From: JANNUT01 sp046331425
Lineage (GTDB): Bacteria; Acidobacteriota; Polarisedimenticolia; J045
Assembly (NCBI GenBank): GCA_046331425.1
Contig: JAXLQU010000018.1
Location: 47,537-111,536, forward strand
Reading direction: 5' to 3'
DNA length: 64,000 nt
Below are positions 52,593-63,026 of this stretch, in pieces. The notes below the pieces were generated by a model that worked only from the letters and a program-made list of their open reading frames with translations, was not told where the DNA came from and made no database searches. The translations under genes were made by a program, and so were the position numbers. Numbering within the stretch: position 1 is the stretch's first letter; each line of letters opens with the position of its first letter.

Positions 52593-53369
52593 ATGACATC
52601 GCTCGAAGGCAAGCTCGCACTCGTCACCGGCGCCAGCTCGGGATTCGGTTTGGCGATCGCCCGCACGCTCGCGGCACACGGCGCGCGCGTGATTGCCGCG
52701 GCGCGTCGCGAGCCGCGCCTGCAGGCATTGCGCGATGAGTTGGCGGCTCAATACGGCAGCGAGTCGTGCGCCGCTCTTGCCATGGACGTACGCGATCGCG
52801 ACGACGTACGCGATGCCTTCGCGAAGCTCGAGAGCGCCGGCTGGGGAGCCGTCGATATCTTGGTCAACAACGCTGGATTGGCAGCCGGGCTGGAGACGAT
52901 CCAAGACGGTGTGTTCGAGAACTGGGACCGGATGATCGAAACCAATCTGACCGGACTGCTCAACGTCACGCGGTTCGCGTTGCCCGGCATGATCGAACGT
53001 GGCGGCGGACAGATCGTACAGATCGGATCGGTGGCCGGCCGCGATCCGTACCCAGGTGGGAACGTCTATAGCGCCACCAAGGCTGCGGTCGCGACGCTGA
53101 CGCGCGGGATGCGCATCGACCTGATGAAAAGCAACGTGCGCGTGAGCAATGTTGCACCCGGACTGGCCGAAACCGAGTTCAGTGTGGTCCGGTTCGGGGG
53201 CGATGCCGAGCGAGCCAAGACACCGTATGTCGGGATCGATGCATTGACTGCCGACGATGTAGCCGATGCCGTGCTGTGGGTTGTGACCCGACCGGCGCAC
53301 GTCAACATCGACGAGTTGGTGATCATGCCGACGGCGCAAGCGTCGGCCAACCACGTTTATCGGCGTTAG
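52593..53369 (+). CDS. short-chain dehydrogenase/reductase (YdfG-like)
   Basis: Predicted 258 aa from ATG 52593 with GAGGAG upstream. Rossmann motif TGASSGFG, NAG at VNNAGLAAG, and the catalytic Ser...YSATK (IGSVAGRDPYPGGNVYSATKA). Closest in style to YdfG 3-hydroxy acid dehydrogenase; substrate unproven. Confidence 0.9.
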   Translation: MTSLEGKLALVTGASSGFGLAIARTLAAHGARVIAAARREPRLQALRDELAAQYGSESCAALAMDVRDRDDVRDAFAKLESAGWGAVDILVNNAGLAAGLETIQDGVFENWDRMIETNLTGLLNVTRFALPGMIERGGGQIVQIGSVAGRDPYPGGNVYSATKAAVATLTRGMRIDLMKSNVRVSNVAPGLAETEFSVVRFGGDAERAKTPYVGIDALTADDVADAVLWVVTRPAHVNIDELVIMPTAQASANHVYRR

Positions 53370-53409
53370 CCCCCAAGCTCCGGCTCAGGCTCGAGCATTC
53401 GGTTGTCGG

Positions 53410-55860
53410 TCACCGAGCGTGAGCGGGCGGCTGCAAATGAATGCTCTGCCCCTCGCGCACCGGCGCAGGGATCAGCGGATATAACTGCGTGCGCGCATAG
53501 GCGGCGAGTTGATCGAAGGCGTGAGGCGAGGCTGGATGCCCCGCCTGCCCACCCGGAATGATCGATCGCGAACGCACGTTGTTGGACTCATCCCAAGTTG
53601 CCACGTAGCGATACGACGACCCGTGAATCGCTCGCAGAAGTTGTCCGCGATACGCCTCGCGCGGGCGGCGATAGGCGGTCACGAATACGGTGTCGCGATC
53701 GCCCGGCACGGCGAGCATCGGCGCATTGAACCAACGCGCCAACGGACCGATTCCCACAGGGGAGGTAAGAGCCAGCACGTGGTGTCGTTCCCAAGCGTCA
53801 TCACGCTGCTCACCCAACGCTTCGTACGACTCGTCCAGCGCGCTTTGCAACCAGGCGCACGGTGATTCCACCGCGCTGGTCGCCGGGTCATCGAACCATG
53901 GTGCCAACGCTGCGTCTTGCTCCTGCGCCGCGAGCATGTTGAGCCATGTGGTTGCGTACGAGGCGAGGTCCAACCCGGTCTTGCCGAGTTTGGTGGTGTC
54001 GCGCCCGCGCCGCGAGAGCGCTTCGAGCAGGCCGGCGTGCAACAACGCACCACGTCCCGAAATCTGACCGTTCCAACCCAAGTACGCGCGCGCCGCGGCG
54101 TTCGGTGTCGGTGCACACGTCGCGACCGCCTGCCGCAGTTGCTCTCCCAAGAGCGAGTACGTATCGGCCAGCATTCGTTCCATCGATGCGGCATCCAGCT
54201 TGGTACCGCTGTTCAAGAGCGCGCGGATTCGATCGGCACGCCAGTTCTCGAAGTAATCACCGCGCAACGCGACTTGCGACGGGTCGCGCGGCGTTGCGGC
54301 GAGCCCCGGCTCATTGGCAGAAACCACGATTCCTTCGGGTGGGTCGATCAGCGTCGGCATCGCCTCGACCGGCACGAATCCGTTCCAGCTCTGCGCGCCT
54401 TGCCACGGCAACGGCATCAACCCGTCCCAATCGTCGCCACGCCGTTGCGGCGCGCGCCCGACCAACGCGTGGGCGATCGAGCCGCGCGAATCGGCAGCGA
54501 CAAAATTCAGCCCCGGCCCCGGCATCTTGCGCGCCGCATCGACCCCTTCGCGCACGTCACGCGCGGTCGCCAGGGCCACCACCGAATCGGCGAGCCCGTC
54601 GTTCTCGAGCGCAGCCCAACGCAACAGATAACCGCGGCCTGCGAACGGACTGGCTCCCACATAGGTCGCTGTGCCGGCACGCGCGATCCGCAACGTGTGC
54701 GGCGTTCCATCCCTGACGGGAATCGATTGTTCGTCGATCTCGAAATCTCGAAACAGGTTCCCCTCGCGATACTTGGTGGGGTTCTCCGCGTCGTCGACTT
54801 CGACCAGAAACAGATCGGCGTCATCGAAACCAGCGGCCGTGAACGACCAGGCCAGCGTCGCGTTGTGCCCAATGATCACGCCCGGCACGCCGACCAACGA
54901 TGCGCCTGCGACGCTGCCGCCGGGCCACGACAACCGCACCTCGTACCAGATCGAGGGGAGTTCGTATCCCAGGTGCGGGTCCCCCACCATCAACGCACGC
55001 TGTGTCGCCGACCGTTGCGCCGAGACGGCCCACGCGTTGCTCGCCTCGGATGAAAGTCGATCGCGATACAGAAGTCCGGCACGAGGTGTTGTGGTGCTTG
55101 ACATCGACGACGAGCGCAGCGCGGACGGGGTGGACGAGGGTGCTTCCGGTGAGGCAGACGCGGCTGCCATGAGCAGGTCTGAAGTCCCGCTCGGAATTGG
55201 CGGCAGTGCCGCGCCGGTGAGCGCCGGCCACAACGAGGTCGCGGCAGGTAGGCCGAGCGTCTCGATTTGCTCGATTCGATCGCGCTCCGCGCTCGCGGCG
55301 TTGGAAAGTTCTCCAGCGAAGATTCGCCCCAACGCCAAGATGTCGGCCGTCTCCCACGGTTCGAGCGTGGCACCGGCGACGCGGCAATCCGGTGGCGGTG
55401 ACTCGTGCACCAACCTCAAACCGGCGGCGATCCCGGCGAGGTAGGCTCCGGAAACATCGCGCATCGCGGGACTCAACCGCTCACTCTCGGCCACGGCCAG
55501 TCGTCGATAGCCCAAGCGCAATGACTCTTCGTCCAGCCACAGCAACGAGTCGCCAGCCATCTCCGCCAGTCGCCCACGCACGGCGCGGCGCCGCAGCTCG
55601 AGTTGCAGCGGCCGATCGAGTGCATGAACGAATCCTTCTGCCGCCAACGCGTCACTCAGTGATTGCGCTTCGATGCTGGGCACGCCGCGCGCGTCCCATT
55701 CGATCGTGACCGGTGCCGCGAGGCCGGGCAGATCGAACCGACCCGATCGCGGCGGCAACGTGCTCGAGTAGGCGTGCCACAAGTACACGCCGCCCGATAC
55801 CGCGAGCAGTGCGAGTGCTGCGCCGGCGATTGCCACTGCTCTCCAGACGGGTCGCGCCAT
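53410..55860 (-). CDS. penicillin acylase family protein
   Basis: Predicted 816 aa. N-terminal TM anchor or signal (about 9-27). An alpha-chain part, then a spacer (about 230-265) and the Ntn-hydrolase nucleophile Ser274 at the start of SNAWAVSAQRS, followed by MVGDPHLGYELPSIWYEV, a match to the family's beta-chain start. The precursor is cleaved to heterodimer. Likely hydrolyses N-acyl compounds (e.g. acyl-homoserine lactones or N-acyl amino acids), unproven. The ATG at 55860 is head-to-head with the esterase. Confidence 0.9.
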   Translation of the reverse strand: MARPVWRAVAIAGAALALLAVSGGVYLWHAYSSTLPPRSGRFDLPGLAAPVTIEWDARGVPSIEAQSLSDALAAEGFVHALDRPLQLELRRRAVRGRLAEMAGDSLLWLDEESLRLGYRRLAVAESERLSPAMRDVSGAYLAGIAAGLRLVHESPPPDCRVAGATLEPWETADILALGRIFAGELSNAASAERDRIEQIETLGLPAATSLWPALTGAALPPIPSGTSDLLMAAASASPEAPSSTPSALRSSSMSSTTTPRAGLLYRDRLSSEASNAWAVSAQRSATQRALMVGDPHLGYELPSIWYEVRLSWPGGSVAGASLVGVPGVIIGHNATLAWSFTAAGFDDADLFLVEVDDAENPTKYREGNLFRDFEIDEQSIPVRDGTPHTLRIARAGTATYVGASPFAGRGYLLRWAALENDGLADSVVALATARDVREGVDAARKMPGPGLNFVAADSRGSIAHALVGRAPQRRGDDWDGLMPLPWQGAQSWNGFVPVEAMPTLIDPPEGIVVSANEPGLAATPRDPSQVALRGDYFENWRADRIRALLNSGTKLDAASMERMLADTYSLLGEQLRQAVATCAPTPNAAARAYLGWNGQISGRGALLHAGLLEALSRRGRDTTKLGKTGLDLASYATTWLNMLAAQEQDAALAPWFDDPATSAVESPCAWLQSALDESYEALGEQRDDAWERHHVLALTSPVGIGPLARWFNAPMLAVPGDRDTVFVTAYRRPREAYRGQLLRAIHGSSYRYVATWDESNNVRSRSIIPGGQAGHPASPHAFDQLAAYARTQLYPLIPAPVREGQSIHLQPPAHAR

Positions 55861-55894
55861 GCCGCGTAGACTAACCGCGACTGGAGCACTCCTC

Positions 55895-56566
55895 GTGAAC
55901 GGATCGACACTGTTGGAGTTTGTGGAGAAGGGGCCGCAAGACGCGGATGCCTCGATCGTGTGGTTGCATGGCCTGGGTGCCGATGGCTACGACTTCGTTC
56001 CCATCGTGCCCGAGCTGGGCTTGCCGCCAAGCCTGAAACTGCGATTCATATTTCCTCATGCCCCCGAGCGGCCCGTCACCATCAATGGTGGGATGCGGAT
56101 GCGCGCCTGGTACGACATCGTCTCGCTCGAAGCGCGGCGCGACGATGAGGCCGGGGTTCGCGCCTCCGGCCGCGCCATCGACCAACTGATCGCACGCGAA
56201 CGGCAGCGTGGGGTAGCGTCGCAACGGATCGTGCTTGCCGGCTTCTCGCAAGGCGCGGCGATCGCGCTGCATTCTGGCTTACGCACGTCCGAGTCACTGG
56301 CCGGGATCGTGGCGCTGTCGGGATACATGGTGCTGCCCGAGACGCTGCTCGCCGAACGTACCCCGGCCGCGCAAGGGGTGCCGCTGTTCATTGGACATGG
56401 CTCGCACGATCCGATGGTGCCGGTCGACGGAGGCCGCGCCGCTGCCGAACGGCTCTTGGCACTTGGACATCCCGTGGAATGGCACGAGTACCCGATGCCT
56501 CACAGCGTTTGCGCCGAAGAGGTGAGGGACATCGGTTCATGGCTGAGGTCGGTACTCGGGGCTTGA
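55895..56566 (+). CDS. alpha/beta hydrolase (carboxylesterase/phospholipase family)
   Basis: Predicted 223 aa. I prefer GTG 55895 (GGAG 8 bases upstream) to an ATG at 55859. Signatures: VWLHGLGADGYDFVPIVPEL, the nucleophile elbow GFSQGAAIALHSGL, HGSHDPMVPV (Asp) and PMPHSVCAEEV (His). It hydrolyses short-chain esters; physiological substrate unknown. Head-to-head with the penicillin acylase gene. Confidence 0.85.
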   Translation: MNGSTLLEFVEKGPQDADASIVWLHGLGADGYDFVPIVPELGLPPSLKLRFIFPHAPERPVTINGGMRMRAWYDIVSLEARRDDEAGVRASGRAIDQLIARERQRGVASQRIVLAGFSQGAAIALHSGLRTSESLAGIVALSGYMVLPETLLAERTPAAQGVPLFIGHGSHDPMVPVDGGRAAAERLLALGHPVEWHEYPMPHSVCAEEVRDIGSWLRSVLGA

Positions 56567-56579
56567 TCGGCTACCCCAC

Positions 56580-56607
56580 AAACCGAAACGCGGCCGGGAA
56601 GGCCGCG
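56580..56607 (-). terminator. terminator of the tRNA transcript
   Basis: CGCGGCC (56589-56595) pairs with GGCCGCG (56601-56607), 5-base loop; read on the minus strand it is followed by TTTCGGTT. It lies 19 bases beyond tRNA-Asp. The stem could also serve the convergent esterase gene. Confidence 0.6.
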
Positions 56608-56625
56608 CTTGTCCAGCAAAACTGT

Positions 56626-56702
56626 TGGCGGGAGCGACGGGACTCGAACCCGCGACCTCAAGCTTGACAGGCTTGCGTGCTAACCAGCTGCACCACGCCC
56701 CC
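56626..56702 (-). tRNA. tRNA-Asp (anticodon GTC)
   Basis: 77 nt with encoded CCA. Acceptor stem GGGGGCG/CGCTCCC, D-loop AGCTGGTTAGC, anticodon stem CAAGC/GCTTG around loop CTGTCAA, T-arm CGGGTTCGAGTCCCG. The anticodon GTC reads Asp. Second gene of a two-tRNA transcript. Confidence 0.95.
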
Positions 56703-56713
56703 GCATATTCGTC

Positions 56714-56789
56714 TGGTGGGCGGCACCGGGCTCGAACCAGTGACCCCCTGCGTGTAAGGCAGGTGCTCTGCCAGCTGAGCTAGCCGCCC
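56714..56789 (-). tRNA. tRNA-Val (anticodon TAC)
   Basis: 76 nt with encoded CCA. Acceptor GGGCGGC/GCCGCCC, anticodon stem CCTGC/GCAGG around loop CTTACAC, T-arm CTGGTTCGAGCCCGG. First gene of the transcript; 11 bases before tRNA-Asp. Confidence 0.95.
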
Positions 56790-56800
56790 GAAGACCGCAA

Positions 56801-56829
56801 AGACTACGCAGGGTCCCTGGGCGCGTCAA
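56801..56829 (-). promoter_or_regulatory. promoter of the tRNA-Val/tRNA-Asp transcript
   Basis: On the minus strand TTGACG (56824-56829) and TAGTCT (56801-56806) are 17 bases apart, 11 bases before the tRNA-Val 5' end. Spacing and a near-consensus -35 fit a sigma-70 promoter with a short leader. Confidence 0.65.
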
Positions 56830-56996
56830 GCAATTCGGGGACGTCATACCTATTTCCCATCGAGCACTCTCGCGCGGGAGGGTTTGCGACACTCGGCGTG
56901 GCGAGTCGGGCCGCAGGCGGCATGGGCAAACGCTAAAGTGCTGACTGGGGTCGGTCTTGCTGCACTCGATCCGCACCCGAACCTGCCGAACACGTG

Positions 56997-57025
56997 TTGC
57001 GTCCATAAATGCCCTTCACTATTCT
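56997..57025 (+). promoter_or_regulatory. candidate promoter of the TPR-TonB-ExbBD operon
   Basis: TTGCGT (56997-57002) and TATTCT (57020-57025), 17-base spacing, in the 401-base gap 56790-57191. A transcript from here would have a leader of about 160 bases. The rest of the gap shows nothing I can support apart from the tRNA promoter. Confidence 0.4.
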
Positions 57026-57191
57026 CCCCGACTCTGTTCGACGGGTTGCCCGCAGGGAGCCCATTTGGGGGCAGAATGGCGGCGTTCCCTGAGTGGTCGT
57101 TTAGCTCGGAGTCGGTGGCTCTCTCGGGGAAGCGGCTGTGCCTGGTGGGTGGCGGGGACCGATCCCGCCGAGATTCGTTCGAGGAGCACCA

Positions 57192-58037
57192 ATGAATCGC
57201 CGGTTACTGACTCTGATTCTGCTCGTCGCGATGGTCGTGCTCACCGTGGGTTGCGATGGGCTCACAATCCGAAAGGCGACCAACGAGGGTCATCGTCTCT
57301 TCAATCAACAGAAGTATCTCGAAGCGATCACCGCCTACGAGAAGATCCTCAAGCTCGATCCCAAGAACTGGATTGCAAACTACCAGATCGCGTTGGCCTA
57401 CACGGCGCTCTATCACCCCGGGTCAACGCACCCGATGGACAAGGAGTACGCCGAGAAAGCAACCAAAGGTTTCGAGGCGATGCTGCAGATGACGCCGCCC
57501 AGTCCCGAGGCGATGGAAAAGGTTCGCGACTACTACCTGGCGGTACTCAATTCGTCCGAACAGTACGACAAGGCGATCGACTACTACGAGGCGCTGCTCA
57601 AGGCCGAGCCCAACAACATCAAGGTCTTGGAGAAGCTCGCCGTTCTTTACTACGAAAAGCGCAAGGTCTTCACGCCTGCAATGCAGGCCTACGAAAAATT
57701 GGCCGAACTCGACCCTCAGAACAAGGAGCGCTGGTACACGGTTGGACAGCGTTACTGGAATCGTTCGTACAGCGGCAACAAAGATGGAACGATTTCGATC
57801 GAAGAACGGCAGTTGGCGATTACCAGAGGAATGGAAGCCTTGGATAAGGCGCTGAAGCTCGATCCGGAGTACATGGAAGCGATCGCCTATTACAACCTGC
57901 TGTGGCGCGAACGCTCCCAGGTCCTCAATTCGCTTGGCGATCTTGTGGGCGCCAATGAGGCGTTCCAAAAGGCCGAGGATCTGAAGAAGCGAGCCGTGGA
58001 GATCCGCGACAAGAAGAAGGCTGCGAAGCCTGCCTGA
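57192..58037 (+). CDS. TPR lipoprotein, first gene of Ton operon
   Basis: Predicted 281 aa. ATG 57192 with GGAG upstream. Lipobox-like TVGC near residue 21, then TPRs (e.g. EGHRLFNQQKYLEAITAYEKIL, VLEKLAVLYYEKRKVFTPAMQAYEKLAELD in pieces). The protein is probably an outer-membrane or periplasmic lipoprotein partner of the Ton motor. Spaced 29 bases from the TonB-like gene. Confidence 0.8.
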   Translation: MNRRLLTLILLVAMVVLTVGCDGLTIRKATNEGHRLFNQQKYLEAITAYEKILKLDPKNWIANYQIALAYTALYHPGSTHPMDKEYAEKATKGFEAMLQMTPPSPEAMEKVRDYYLAVLNSSEQYDKAIDYYEALLKAEPNNIKVLEKLAVLYYEKRKVFTPAMQAYEKLAELDPQNKERWYTVGQRYWNRSYSGNKDGTISIEERQLAITRGMEALDKALKLDPEYMEAIAYYNLLWRERSQVLNSLGDLVGANEAFQKAEDLKKRAVEIRDKKKAAKPA

Positions 58038-58066
58038 GCGGGCGCCACACCACCGAGGACAAGGCC

Positions 58067-58786
58067 ATGTTCGACACGATGCTCGAGAGCCGCAAGAACC
58101 AATTGGATGCGAAGCAGGTGAAGGCAACCGCAGGTTCCGCAGTGGTCCACATTGTGGTCATCGCCGCGCTGGTCGGCGGGTCGTACTTCGTGGTGGAAGC
58201 AGTTCAAGACCCCGACTTGTTGGTGAGTTTCATCGGGATGTCCGCACCACCGCCTCCGCCGCCACCCCCTCCACCGGCCGCCAAGAAGGCGAGCACACCG
58301 AAGACCGAACCGGTGCAACCCACGGAAGTCGTGCAGCCCACGATCATCCCCGAGCAGGTGCAGGAGGCGGTCGAGGGCGGAGACGACACCGGTGTCGAAG
58401 GTGGTGTGGAGGGTGGCGTTGAGGGCGGTGTAGAAGGCGGTGTGGTCGGCGGTATTCCTGGTGGCGTCGTAGGAGGCGTGGAAGGGGGCGTCAGCGACGA
58501 ACCGCTGATTCTGACCTCGGACATTACGCCGCCTGAACTGGTCAACAGGGTCGAACCGGACTATCCCGAGATCGCCAAGCGAGCGCGCATCGAAGGCAAA
58601 GTAATCGTGCAGATCGTGGTCGACGAGTCGGGCAACGTTACCAACGTCAAGGTGCTGCGGTCGATTCAGATGTTGGACGAAGCAGCGATCGAAGCCGTGA
58701 AAAAGTGGAAGTACAAGCCGGCAATCCGTTCCGGCAAGCCAGTGAAGGTGTATGTAACGGTCACCGTCAACTTCAAGTTGCGGTAA
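58067..58786 (+). CDS. TonB-like energy transducer with GVEG repeats
   Basis: Predicted 239 aa. One TM helix (about 24-44), a PPPPP stretch near 60-70, a Gly/Val/Glu repeat (about 109-142) and a C-terminal TonB domain: RVEPDYPEIAKRARIEGKV, DESGNVTNVKVLRS, AIEAVKKWKYKPA and a final PVKVYVTVTVNFKL. It transmits proton-motive force energy through ExbBD to outer-membrane receptors. The N-terminus is shared with the TonB-like protein at 7670-8908. Confidence 0.88.
   Translation: MFDTMLESRKNQLDAKQVKATAGSAVVHIVVIAALVGGSYFVVEAVQDPDLLVSFIGMSAPPPPPPPPPPAAKKASTPKTEPVQPTEVVQPTIIPEQVQEAVEGGDDTGVEGGVEGGVEGGVEGGVVGGIPGGVVGGVEGGVSDEPLILTSDITPPELVNRVEPDYPEIAKRARIEGKVIVQIVVDESGNVTNVKVLRSIQMLDEAAIEAVKKWKYKPAIRSGKPVKVYVTVTVNFKLR
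58391..58492 (+). repeat. tandem 12-bp codon repeat (GVEG units) inside tonB-like gene
   Basis: Eight and a half units of four codons (G-V-E-G, with V-V-G, I-P-G variants), 102 bases, in frame. The units vary at third positions, so the repeat is old rather than a fresh slippage product. It makes a flexible Gly-rich spacer between TM and C-terminal domain. Confidence 0.85.
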
Positions 58787-58824
58787 CCAAAACCAGAGTC
58801 TGACGACCGGAGGAGCGCGTTCCC

Positions 58825-59502
58825 ATGCAGATGTACATGAAGATGTTCGGCGACATGGGTGCAGTCGCCTGGGTAGTGCTGGCGATCCTATTCATCATGT
58901 CGATCTATTCGATCTCGATCATGTTCGACAAGTACAAGACCTTCAAGGCGGCGCGCACCGAGTCCGTGGCCTACTTGCCGATCTTGGTCAAGGCGCTGCG
59001 TGAGAACAAACTCGACGACGCCATCAATCAGTCGAGGAAATTCAGCAAGTCGCATATCGCCAAGGTGGTGAGCGCTGGATTGGTGGAGTTCCAAAACCAG
59101 AAAGCCGATGGGACTGCCTTCGACCTCGTCGGTGCGGTCGAGCGCCAGCTAGAAATGGCGGGCGCCATGACGACTGCCGAGATGAAAAAGGGGCTCGGCG
59201 CACTGGCCACCATCGGTTCGACGGCACCCTTCATTGGGCTGTTCGGAACGGTGATGGGAATTCTCGCTGCGTTCCAGGGGATCGCGACCAGCGGATCAGG
59301 CGGACTGGCGTCGGTGGCCGGTGGTATCTCCGAAGCGCTGTTCACCACCGCAGCCGGGCTGCTCGTGGCAATCCCCGCGCTGATGGCTTTCAACTACTTC
59401 ACCGGCTCGCTCGAGCGCTTCCAGATCGAAATGACCAACTCGGCTCGCGAGGTGGTGGACTTCTTCCTGAAGCGTCACGGGGCGGGTTATGGGGCTAAGT
59501 AG
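58825..59502 (+). CDS. exbB: ExbB/TolQ/MotA family proton channel subunit
   Basis: Predicted 225 aa. Three TM helices (about 14-34, 120-145, 165-190) and the family signature GLFGTVMGILAAFQG. With ExbD it forms the proton channel that drives TonB-type transducers. Start ATG at 58825, with GGAGGAGCG upstream. Confidence 0.9.
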   Translation: MQMYMKMFGDMGAVAWVVLAILFIMSIYSISIMFDKYKTFKAARTESVAYLPILVKALRENKLDDAINQSRKFSKSHIAKVVSAGLVEFQNQKADGTAFDLVGAVERQLEMAGAMTTAEMKKGLGALATIGSTAPFIGLFGTVMGILAAFQGIATSGSGGLASVAGGISEALFTTAAGLLVAIPALMAFNYFTGSLERFQIEMTNSAREVVDFFLKRHGAGYGAK

Positions 59503-59923
59503 CGGAAGCTCCAATCCTGCGGAGGTCAAGTCCGAGATCAACGTTACGCCGCTCGTCGACGTGATGTTGGTGCTCTTGATCATCTTCATGGTGGTCACGC
59601 CGATGCTCCAAAAGGGGAAGGCGGTTCAGTTGCCGCTCACGGCGGCACCTCAACCACTTCCCGAGGACAAGAGCCAGACGCTAGTGGTCATCACGCGTGA
59701 GGGAACACTCGAGATCGAAAAGGAGCCGGTGAGCGACGCTGACTTCCAGGCCAAACTGCAGGAAAACTTCGAGCGCAACCCCAACAACAGCGTCGTGATC
59801 AAAGCCGATTCGCAACTTACCTACGGCGACGTGAAGAAACGGATGCTGCAAGTGCGAGCCGCCAACTTCATCAATGTGGGGCTGATCACGAGCAAGCGCG
59901 ACGGCACCACACTGCCCAAGTAG
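59489..59923 (+). CDS. exbD: ExbD/TolR family protein, first copy
   Basis: Predicted 144 aa. One TM helix after INVTPLVDVMLVLLIIFMVV with the proton-linked Asp, then a periplasmic domain (DKSQTLVVITREGT, FERNPNNSVVIKADSQLTYG). Starts 14 bases before the exbB stop. Confidence 0.9.
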   Translation: MGLSSGSSNPAEVKSEINVTPLVDVMLVLLIIFMVVTPMLQKGKAVQLPLTAAPQPLPEDKSQTLVVITREGTLEIEKEPVSDADFQAKLQENFERNPNNSVVIKADSQLTYGDVKKRMLQVRAANFINVGLITSKRDGTTLPK

Positions 59924-59950
59924 AGCAGTGCGCTCAACCGAGGAATAGAC

Positions 59951-60451
59951 ATGGGAATGAACGTCGGAAGCAGCGGAAAAGGCCTGAATGCGGACATCAA
60001 TGTCACGCCGCTGGTCGACGTACTGCTGGTGCTCCTGATCATCTTCATGGTAACCGTGCCGATCGTTCAGATGGGCTACGACATCGAGATCCCTCGGGAG
60101 ACCAATACGCCGGCACCTTCGGATCAACTCGCCAAGCAGTTGATCCTGGGAATCAACGAAAACGATTGCAACGCGGTGGCGCCGTTGGGTACGGCGGGCT
60201 TGCCGCCCAACTGCGTGATTCGAATCAACAAGGACGGCGTGCCGATCGATCAGCTCGCAACCCGCGTGGCGCAACTGATGAGCAACCGCCCAACCAGCGA
60301 CAAGATCCTGTTCCTGGCGGCACAAGAGAAGATGAACTACGAGGCCGTGATTCGGATCCTCGACATCGCTCGATCGCAAAGCGAGAACGTCAGCATCGGG
60401 ATCGTCACCGACGAGAATCTGGCGTTTGGCGGTGGACCAGGCGGCGAGTAA
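59951..60451 (+). CDS. ExbD/TolR family protein, second copy
   Basis: Predicted 166 aa. Same layout: NADINVTPLVDVLLVLLIIFMVTV and a periplasmic part, longer than copy one and with two Cys (ENDCNAVAPLGTAGLPPNCV), probably a disulfide. Two ExbD-type subunits per motor operon are typical of myxobacterial-type Agl/Ton relatives. Confidence 0.9.
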   Translation: MGMNVGSSGKGLNADINVTPLVDVLLVLLIIFMVTVPIVQMGYDIEIPRETNTPAPSDQLAKQLILGINENDCNAVAPLGTAGLPPNCVIRINKDGVPIDQLATRVAQLMSNRPTSDKILFLAAQEKMNYEAVIRILDIARSQSENVSIGIVTDENLAFGGGPGGE

Positions 60452-60478
60452 GCGACACCGCATTCGAAGCACAAATGG

Positions 60479-60510
60479 CGCGGCGGCCTGTGGGTCGCCG
60501 CGTTTTTATT
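60479..60510 (+). terminator. intrinsic terminator of the Ton operon
   Basis: CGCGGCGGCC (60479-60488) pairs with GGTCGCCGCG (60493-60502, one G-U), 4-base loop, followed by TTTTTATTTT. Ends the TPR-TonB-ExbB-ExbD-ExbD transcript. Confidence 0.9.
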
Positions 60511-60548
60511 TTGCCGAGATGATCATCGGGTCGCCGGCAAAAGGACCT

Positions 60549-60581
60549 GAAAACACCGAGGGCGGCCGTGAAGGCCGCCCT
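60549..60581 (-). terminator. terminator of the STAS gene
   Basis: AGGGCGGCC (60559-60567) pairs with GGCCGCCCT (60573-60581); read on the minus strand the stem is followed by CGGTGTTTTC. Lies 26 bases beyond the STAS stop. T-run short. Confidence 0.55.
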
Positions 60582-60606
60582 GCTACTGCGTCGAGGTGTC
60601 GGCCGT

Positions 60607-60945
60607 TCAGACGTACGACGAAACCGCGTCGACTTCGGTGGTGTGAATCTCGAAGATCTGCATCAGCTTGGTGAGCACCATCAGGTTGTTGACCGAATCG
60701 TTGAGGGCCGCCAGCTTGAGATTGCCGCCCGCTTCCTTGGTTTTCTTCAGCGACGCAACCAACTCGCCCAGTCCGGCCGAATCAACGTACTTCACGCTCT
60801 TCATATCCAACACCAAATGCTGATTACCCGCTTTGAGTTGCTCATCGAGGGCCTCGCGCAGGACGATGTCCCCCTCACCGATGGTCAAGTTTCCTTGCGG
60901 GCGGAGGATCGTGACCTTGCCATGCTGCTCGACCGACATTTTCAT
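60607..60945 (-). CDS. STAS domain protein (anti-sigma factor antagonist type)
   Basis: Predicted 112 aa, standard length. The phosphorylatable-Ser loop is DMKSVKYVDSAGLGELVASLK. Such proteins bind anti-sigma kinases or regulate envelope transport (MlaB). AAGGAG precedes the ATG at 60945. No partner kinase nearby. Confidence 0.9.
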   Translation of the reverse strand: MKMSVEQHGKVTILRPQGNLTIGEGDIVLREALDEQLKAGNQHLVLDMKSVKYVDSAGLGELVASLKKTKEAGGNLKLAALNDSVNNLMVLTKLMQIFEIHTTEVDAVSSYV

Positions 60946-61180
60946 TGATTCGCTCCTTCGACTGCGGCCGCGGAAGCACCCCCGGGGCCTGTGAACAACG
61001 CTCCCCCCGTCCGGGGGACCAATCTCGAGTGGCCGACATTCTAGCCCGGAAGCCTGCGTCGGTCAGGCTTCGCCGCGATTGACTTTTACGGGGGCTGGCC
61101 TATCGTGCCGCGGTCGCATCCGGTACTTGCCGCGCTTCGGTGGCTGTCCGCCGCTGGGCCGGGAGGGTTTCGTTAGAACC

Positions 61181-63025
<1,845 letters not shown>

Positions 63026-63026
63026 C

